From positions 1 through 64,000 of the forward strand of contig JAJXZL010000003.1 in the NCBI GenBank assembly GCA_021780075.1: a stretch of DNA of 64,000 nucleotides, written 5' to 3'. The stretch comes from Acidobacteriota bacterium. GTDB taxonomy: Bacteria; Acidobacteriota; Terriglobia; Terriglobales; Acidobacteriaceae. The notes under the pieces were generated by a model. The model did not search any database. It was not told the origin of the DNA and saw nothing but the letters and a program-made list of their open reading frames with translations. Below, piece by piece: positions 59,764-64,000 of this stretch. Positions within the stretch are counted from its first letter, which is position 1. Each line of letters starts with the position of its first letter. Made by a program: the position numbers and the translations under genes.

Positions 59764-60764
59764 CGGGCTGCCTCACCGGGCGCGGCGAGAAGCGGCCCTG
59801 CGCCAGAGGCGATGAGCTTTTCTGCGACGAGGCGGCCCAGGTCGGCAGGGTTTGAGCTGTTCTGGTGGGCGCGATGGAAGAAGCGGACTGCGTTGCCAGT
59901 TTCGGGTGCGGCGACGACGGCGAAGATTTCGACTTCGGATTGAGAAGTGAGAGTGTTCCCAGGTCTCAAGTTCGAGACCTGGGGCACCCGATCGTTTGTT
60001 CCATGAGCGGGGCGGCAATGGACGCCGATGGGAACCTGGCATCCGCCCCCCAAGGCGGCCAATGCTGCGCGCTCGACGGTTATGGCAAAGCGGGTGTCGG
60101 CATCGTCGAGAAAGGCCACGGCGGCGATGGTCGCGGCGTCGTCCTTGCGGGTTTCAATGCCGAGCGAGCCCTGGCCGGCGGCGGGACAGAAGTCCTTGGG
60201 GTCGAGGCGCTCGCGGACCCATTCGGTTTTCTCAAGGCGGTCAAGGCCTGCGGCGGCCAGAAGAATGGCATCAACCTGACCTTCAGAGAGCTTGCGCAGG
60301 CGGGTATCGACGTTGCCGCGGAACTCGACGGCCTCGATGTCGGGACGGAGCGCTTTCAACTGAGCGCGGCGGCGCTGGCTGCTTGTGCCGACTTTGGCTC
60401 CTTGTGGAAGCGCAGCGAGGTTGTCGTATTTGACGGAGACGAAGACGTCGCGCGGGTCTACACGGGGCGGCGTGGCGGCGAGGGCGAAGGGCTCGGGCAA
60501 CTCGGTGGGCAGGTCCTTGAGCGAGTGGACGGCAAGGTCGATGCGGCCTTCGGCGAGGGCCTCTTCGATTTCCTTGGTGAACATGCCCTTTGTCGTTCCG
60601 GATTGCGCCGCGACCTGGGCGAAGGTGACAGCCTGAAGGCGGTCGCCTGTGGTCTTGATGATTTCGATTTCGACCGAGTTCCCTTGCCCACGAAGGAGCG
60701 CGGCGATGTGATTGGCCTGCCATAACGCGAGTTGCGAGCCACGGCTGCCGATGCGCAGGTTCAT
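59760..60764 (-). CDS. hemC: Porphobilinogen deaminase HemC with in-frame palindromic insert
   Basis: HemC polymerises four porphobilinogens to hydroxymethylbilane. The 334-residue protein has the expected motifs: LRIGSRGSQLALWQ, HSLKDLPTE, RRAQL and the dipyrromethane-cofactor Cys242 in LGGGCQVPIG. The oddity is a segment at about residues 254-276 (GTNDRVPQVSNLRPGNTLT) between GVHC and EVEIFAVVAAPETG, where the family continues directly. It is encoded by a near-perfect palindrome (59958-59983) and reads as an inserted repeat in a surface loop of the C-terminal domain. Coupled by ATGA overlaps with hemA and hemD. Confidence 0.96.
   Translation of the reverse strand: MNLRIGSRGSQLALWQANHIAALLRGQGNSVEIEIIKTTGDRLQAVTFAQVAAQSGTTKGMFTKEIEEALAEGRIDLAVHSLKDLPTELPEPFALAATPPRVDPRDVFVSVKYDNLAALPQGAKVGTSSQRRRAQLKALRPDIEAVEFRGNVDTRLRKLSEGQVDAILLAAAGLDRLEKTEWVRERLDPKDFCPAAGQGSLGIETRKDDAATIAAVAFLDDADTRFAITVERAALAALGGGCQVPIGVHCRPAHGTNDRVPQVSNLRPGNTLTSQSEVEIFAVVAAPETGNAVRFFHRAHQNSSNPADLGRLVAEKLIASGAGPLLAAPGEAAR
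59958..59983. repeat. Palindromic element inside hemC
   Basis: CCCAGGTCTC-AAGTTC-GAGACCTGGG is a perfect 10-bp inverted repeat with a 6-nt loop; GTGTT/GGCAC flanks extend it imperfectly. It encodes residues about 261-269 of HemC in frame. No second copy was found in this window by eye. Similar CCCAnGTCTC hairpins are, from memory, dispersed in acidobacterial genomes. Confidence 0.75.
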
Positions 60765-62125
60765 TGGCGACCCACCACGCTGGTTTCCTTCATGCGCACT
60801 TTCTCAACTTTCGGGGATTTTTCTGTTTCCGGTTCAGGTATTTGCGGCTGAGATGCGTCCGCGCTGCTTCCGGTTGCGGGCAGCGACCAGGTATCGCACA
60901 AGGCGTCAAGGCGGGTTGCGTCATTTTCGCGCGCTGCCTGCTTGAGCGCCTGCATGGGTGGGTGGAGGAACTTGTTGACCAGGCCGCGGGTGAGGGCTTC
61001 GACGGCGGCAAGCTGCTCTGCGGTGAGCGAGCCCATGCGGGCCTGCACGCGGCGCAACTCGGCCTGGCGGATTTCCTCGGCCTGGCGCTGGAGGGCGACG
61101 ATGGCCGGAGCCACGTTGACGGTGCGCTGGCGCTGATGGAATCGCTCGACCTCGGCGGCAACGAGCGCCTCGGCATCGCCTGCTTCGCGGCTGCGCTCGG
61201 CGAGGTGGGAGGCGGCCACGGCCTGCAAGTCGTCGATGTCGTAGACGAAGATGCCTTCAAGCTTGTTGACGGCGGGATCGACGTCGCGAGGCACGGCGAT
61301 GTCAATGAAGAACATGGGCCGGTTGCGGCGGCGATGCATGAACTGCTGGCCGTGCTCGCGGCGGAAGATGGGGTGTGGCGCGCCGGTGGAGGTGATGACG
61401 ATGTCAGCTTCAGTGGCGGTCTCGTAAAGCTGCTCGAAGGGAATGACGCGGCCATCGAATGGCTCGGCAAGCTGGCGCGCGCGCTCGATGGTGCGGTTGG
61501 TGACAAGGATGGCTCCGGCGCCCTGCTGGACGAGATGACGGGCGGCGAGCTCGCTCATTTTGCCTGCGCCGACGAGAAAGACGGTGCGGCCTTGCAGTGA
61601 GCCGAAGATTTTGCGGGCCAGCTCGACTGCGACCGAGGCGATGGAGACGGAGTTGGAGCCGATTTCGGTTTCAGAACGGACTTTTTTGGCGGCGGCAAAG
61701 GCGGATTGAAGCAGGTGCTCGAGTTGGCCGCCGACGGTTCCGCTGGTGCGTGCGACCGCAAAGGCTTCCTTGACCTGGCCGAGAATCTGCGGCTCGCCGA
61801 CGACCATGGAGTCAAGACTGGCAGCAACGCGGAAGAGGTGCCGTACGGCATCCCTGTCATGATGCTGGTAGATGTGCGGCGCGAGCAGCGCGGGCTCCAG
61901 TCCAAAGTGGCGATGGAGGAATGCGGTGAGGTCGGCCTCCGGCGATTCGATGGAGGCAATAATCTCAACGCGGTTGCAGGTGGAGACTATCATGCACTCG
62001 GCCACGCCGGGCACGGCAGCAAGGGCGCGGGTGGTTTCCGGCAGCTCCTCGCGGGAGATGGCGATGCGCTCACGCAGCTCGATGGGGGCGGTTTTGTGGT
62101 TGATGCCAATGAGCGCCAGGGTCAT
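60761..62125 (-). CDS. hemA: Glutamyl-tRNA reductase HemA
   Basis: HemA reduces glutamyl-tRNA to glutamate-1-semialdehyde, the committed step of C5-route tetrapyrrole synthesis. Start is ATG 62125 (MTLALIGINHKTAPIELRE), overlapping the hemX stop by ATGA; the ORF-track extension upstream lies in hemX. Motifs: catalytic Cys in VSTCNRVEI, NADPH loop (VFLVGAGKMSELAARHL), and DIAVPRDVDPAVN. The C-terminal dimerisation domain is followed by a tail rich in Pro, Glu and Lys. Confidence 0.96.
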   Translation of the reverse strand: MTLALIGINHKTAPIELRERIAISREELPETTRALAAVPGVAECMIVSTCNRVEIIASIESPEADLTAFLHRHFGLEPALLAPHIYQHHDRDAVRHLFRVAASLDSMVVGEPQILGQVKEAFAVARTSGTVGGQLEHLLQSAFAAAKKVRSETEIGSNSVSIASVAVELARKIFGSLQGRTVFLVGAGKMSELAARHLVQQGAGAILVTNRTIERARQLAEPFDGRVIPFEQLYETATEADIVITSTGAPHPIFRREHGQQFMHRRRNRPMFFIDIAVPRDVDPAVNKLEGIFVYDIDDLQAVAASHLAERSREAGDAEALVAAEVERFHQRQRTVNVAPAIVALQRQAEEIRQAELRRVQARMGSLTAEQLAAVEALTRGLVNKFLHPPMQALKQAARENDATRLDALCDTWSLPATGSSADASQPQIPEPETEKSPKVEKVRMKETSVVGRQ

Positions 62126-62958
62126 TGGGCACCGAACCTGTGCACATGGCTGAACATGTTGGCGCCCCAGACGGCCAGCATGACCACGAGCACCGCGCCG
62201 GAGAGATAGGCGGCTTTGCGGCCGCGCAATCCGGCGGTGTGGCGGAGGAAGAGCAGCAGCACGTAGACGAACCACATGCCGAAGGAGGCAAGCACCTTGG
62301 GATCGAGGAAGTAGGCGGCGCCGAGGGGCGTTTCCTGTACCAGGACCGAGCCGATGACGAGGCCGACGGTCATGCAGGGAAAGCCAAAGAGCAGCGTGGC
62401 GTGCGCGATGCGTTCCAGGGTGTCAAGCGGGGGCAGCCAGTCAAGCGGCGCAGCGAGCAGGTTGCGCGCAGCCTTCATTTTGGATTTAAGGCGGCGCTCC
62501 TGCACGAGGTAGAGGATGGAGGCGAGCATGCTGAAGCCGAGGGCGGCATAGGCGGCCAGCAGCGCGGCGATGTGGGCGACAAGCCAGCTTGTGCGCACTC
62601 CTTCTGATGGGAAGGTATAGCGTTCCATGCCGAGCGAAGGGACGAAGACAAGGAAAAACGTGACGGGTAAGGCGAAGATTCCGAGGGAGATGGCGCCGTA
62701 AATCCACCAGACGAGGAAGAACAGGCCGGCAACAACGAGGGCGAGGAGCGACTCGGCCTCACGCACGCCGACAGGCATCCAGCGATGAGCGAGGACGAGC
62801 ATTTCAACGACGGAGACGAAGTGGAAGAGGAAGCCGAGGCCTCCGAGGTGGACGCAGATGCTGCGCCAGCGCTCTTTGTTATAGAGCACGGCCGGGAAGA
62901 TGGCGACACTTGCTGTCGCATAGAGGATAGCCGCAACTCGTAGCCAGAGGAGGTGCAT
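62122..62958 (-). CDS. hemX: HemX/CcsA-type cytochrome c assembly-like membrane protein
   Basis: The 278-residue protein has eight or so hydrophobic helices and matches the CcsA/HemX family (TSWLVAHIAALLAAYAALGFSMLASILYLVQERRLKSK). The WGxxWxWD heme-binding motif of true CcsA is not present, only SFGMWFVYVLLLFLRHTAG in the corresponding part, so HemX is the better name. In Bacillus HemX lowers HemA level and lies beside hemA, as here. It is first in the hemX-hemA-hemC-hemD string, with four-base overlaps at each junction. Confidence 0.88.
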   Translation of the reverse strand: MHLLWLRVAAILYATASVAIFPAVLYNKERWRSICVHLGGLGFLFHFVSVVEMLVLAHRWMPVGVREAESLLALVVAGLFFLVWWIYGAISLGIFALPVTFFLVFVPSLGMERYTFPSEGVRTSWLVAHIAALLAAYAALGFSMLASILYLVQERRLKSKMKAARNLLAAPLDWLPPLDTLERIAHATLLFGFPCMTVGLVIGSVLVQETPLGAAYFLDPKVLASFGMWFVYVLLLFLRHTAGLRGRKAAYLSGAVLVVMLAVWGANMFSHVHRFGAQ

Positions 62959-63083
62959 CTCGATATCTACCTTAAAGGGTAAACCATGGGTTTACTGTGA
63001 TGTAAATCACCGGGCGGGCACTTTTCTGCCGGAAAGGCGAGGATATTTTTCACGCCGCGGGACGCGCCGTTTTCAATTTGTTT

Positions 63084-63365
63084 TCAAAGGGATGGCTGAA
63101 GCACGGCGAGGCCGGAGCGGGAGGCCTGTACGTCGTCCTGGGATTTGCCTCCACTGAAGGCAACGATAATGTAGCCGGTATTGGCGCGGGCTTTGCCGAA
63201 GGCGGGATGGTCGAATTTCTTTGCGCTGGGTGGCTGGGGGATATGGGCCGTGCGGGCGGGTATGACGTTGAGCGCAAAGCACACCGAAACGATGATGGCG
63301 ATGGCTGGCAGTTGCCGCCCTGCCACGATAGTCTTGAAACCAGCGTGACCCCAGACCAGATCCAA
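63084..63365 (-). CDS. Possible small membrane-anchored protein upstream of mutS
   Basis: The frame has a hydrophobic stretch (LPAIAIIVSVCFALNVIPA, about residues 19-37) followed by a polar C-terminal part (IIVAFSGGKSQDDVQASRSG). Composition looks protein-like, but the start is unclear: TTG 63365 has no ribosome binding site, and an AAGGAG site nearby feeds an ATG in another frame. A GTG at about codon 14 is possible. I do not recognise the family. It would overlap or nearly touch the divergent mutS start. Confidence 0.45.
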   Translation of the reverse strand: MDLVWGHAGFKTIVAGRQLPAIAIIVSVCFALNVIPARTAHIPQPPSAKKFDHPAFGKARANTGYIIVAFSGGKSQDDVQASRSGLAVLQPSL

Positions 63366-63389
63366 TCTGCGACTTCATCTGCTCCTTCT

Positions 63390-64000
63390 GTGGACAAGGC
63401 GTCTGCCGAGCTGACGCCGTTTATGCGCCAGTGGACGGCGGCGAAGCGGGAGAATCCCGATGCTCTGCTGTTCTTTCGCATGGGCGATTTCTACGAGCTG
63501 TTCTACGACGATGCGGTGGTGGTGAGCCGGGAGCTGCAACTGACGCTGACGGCGCGGGACCGGGAGCGCAACCAGCCGATGTGCGGGGTGCCGTATCACT
63601 CCGTGGAGGGCTACCTGACGCGGCTGTTGCGCAAGGGCTACCGCATCGCCATCTGCGACCAGATGGAGGATCCCAAGCTCACCAAGAAGATTGTGCGACG
63701 CGAGGTGACGCGGGTGCTTTCGCCGGGGACGGCGCTGGACACGGCGCTGGGGCAGGAGCAGAACAACTTTCTGGGAACGTATTTTGAGTTCTGGCCGGAA
63801 GGCACACGCAAGGCTGAAAAGCTGGACGCTGCGCGGAATCATGCGCACGGCGTTATGGGTCAAGCTGAGGGGCCCGTGTGCGCTGTGGCGCTGCTGGACG
63901 TTTCAACGGGCGAATTTCGCACGGCGGAGTTTGCTGGCGCGAACGCGCGGCAGCAGGCCATGGATGAGCTGCTGATGGCCGCTCCGAGCGAAGTGCTGCT
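63390..64000 (+). CDS. mutS: DNA mismatch repair protein MutS, N-terminal part cut by the window edge
   Basis: The frame stays open to the right edge and encodes the MutS mismatch-recognition domain: LTPFMRQWTAAKRENPDALLFFRMGDFYELFYDDA, which includes the mispair-stacking Phe motif, then a connector (DVSTGEFRTAEF). MutS binds mismatches and recruits MutL. It is missing from the ORF track because no stop lies in the window. The start is uncertain: GTG 63390, GTG 63345 and ATG 63243 are in frame without strong ribosome binding sites; the first best fits the usual N-terminus. Confidence 0.93.
   Translation, partial: MDKASAELTPFMRQWTAAKRENPDALLFFRMGDFYELFYDDAVVVSRELQLTLTARDRERNQPMCGVPYHSVEGYLTRLLRKGYRIAICDQMEDPKLTKKIVRREVTRVLSPGTALDTALGQEQNNFLGTYFEFWPEGTRKAEKLDAARNHAHGVMGQAEGPVCAVALLDVSTGEFRTAEFAGANARQQAMDELLMAAPSEVL

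Overview
The window looks like a 64 kb piece of chromosome from a GC-rich, Gram-negative-type, flagellated bacterium. The gene content fits Acidobacteriota, class Terriglobia, best: SpoIIE-type phosphatase, coproheme decarboxylase HemQ, bacilliredoxin, inositol-3-phosphate synthase and many ATGA-coupled operons. This placement is inference, since no rRNA or tRNA is present. About 57 genes can be supported, and most are core housekeeping genes.

Layout: 1-8.6 kb has the tail of an unidentified gene and its terminator, smc (with an unusual acidic insert), oxyR, an AT-richer patch with a lone Flp-type pilin, and recQ. 9-16.5 kb is an accessory stress/metal module: a TPC-type P1B metal ATPase, a secreted helical protein, an NtrC-type two-component system, a DUF2231 membrane protein and an exported rubrerythrin. 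16.9-20.8 kb holds the DUF151 nuclease, miaB, a methyltransferase, a lipoprotein cytochrome c, a collapsed superoxide dismutase remnant and a thioesterase. 20.9-33.6 kb is one leftward flagellar cluster (flgB-flgC-fliE-F-G-H-I-J-K-flgD-flgE), headed by an OmpR-type regulator and a sigma-54 activator that lacks a DNA-binding domain. 33.9-43.2 kb carries lexA, trxA, a candidate structured RNA, murB-thrC-thrB, a bacilliredoxin, two APC permeases and thiE. 43.2-58 kb contains a DinB-like protein, a methyltransferase, a small monooxygenase-like protein, M24 peptidase-accB-accC, an M48 protease, a SpoIIE phosphatase, ino1, dedA, hemQ and a carboxypeptidase-regulatory-like protein. 58.2-64 kb has nth, the translationally coupled hemX-hemA-hemC-hemD operon, and the start of mutS, cut off by the right edge.

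The most interesting system is the 9-16.5 kb module. Two separate sigma-54 (-24/-12) promoters are readable: one before the secreted helical protein and one before rubrerythrin. Each has, 60-75 bp upstream, a tandem pair of 18-bp dyads of the form TGTC-N10-GACA. The four dyads share an inner AA-N2-TT core. The only complete NtrC-type activator in the window lies between these two promoters, in the rubrerythrin-DUF2231-kinase-regulator gene string. This defines a likely autoregulated regulon that joins an exported diiron peroxidase-like protein with a secreted protein of unknown function, beside a putative Fe(II)/Ni(II) exporter.

Other points to check are an in-frame palindromic element inside hemC, a terminator-like hairpin that buries the thiE start codon, an apparently leaderless lexA promoter, the sod gene reduced to its two ends, and a G-quadruplex-forming tract upstream of the DinB-like gene.
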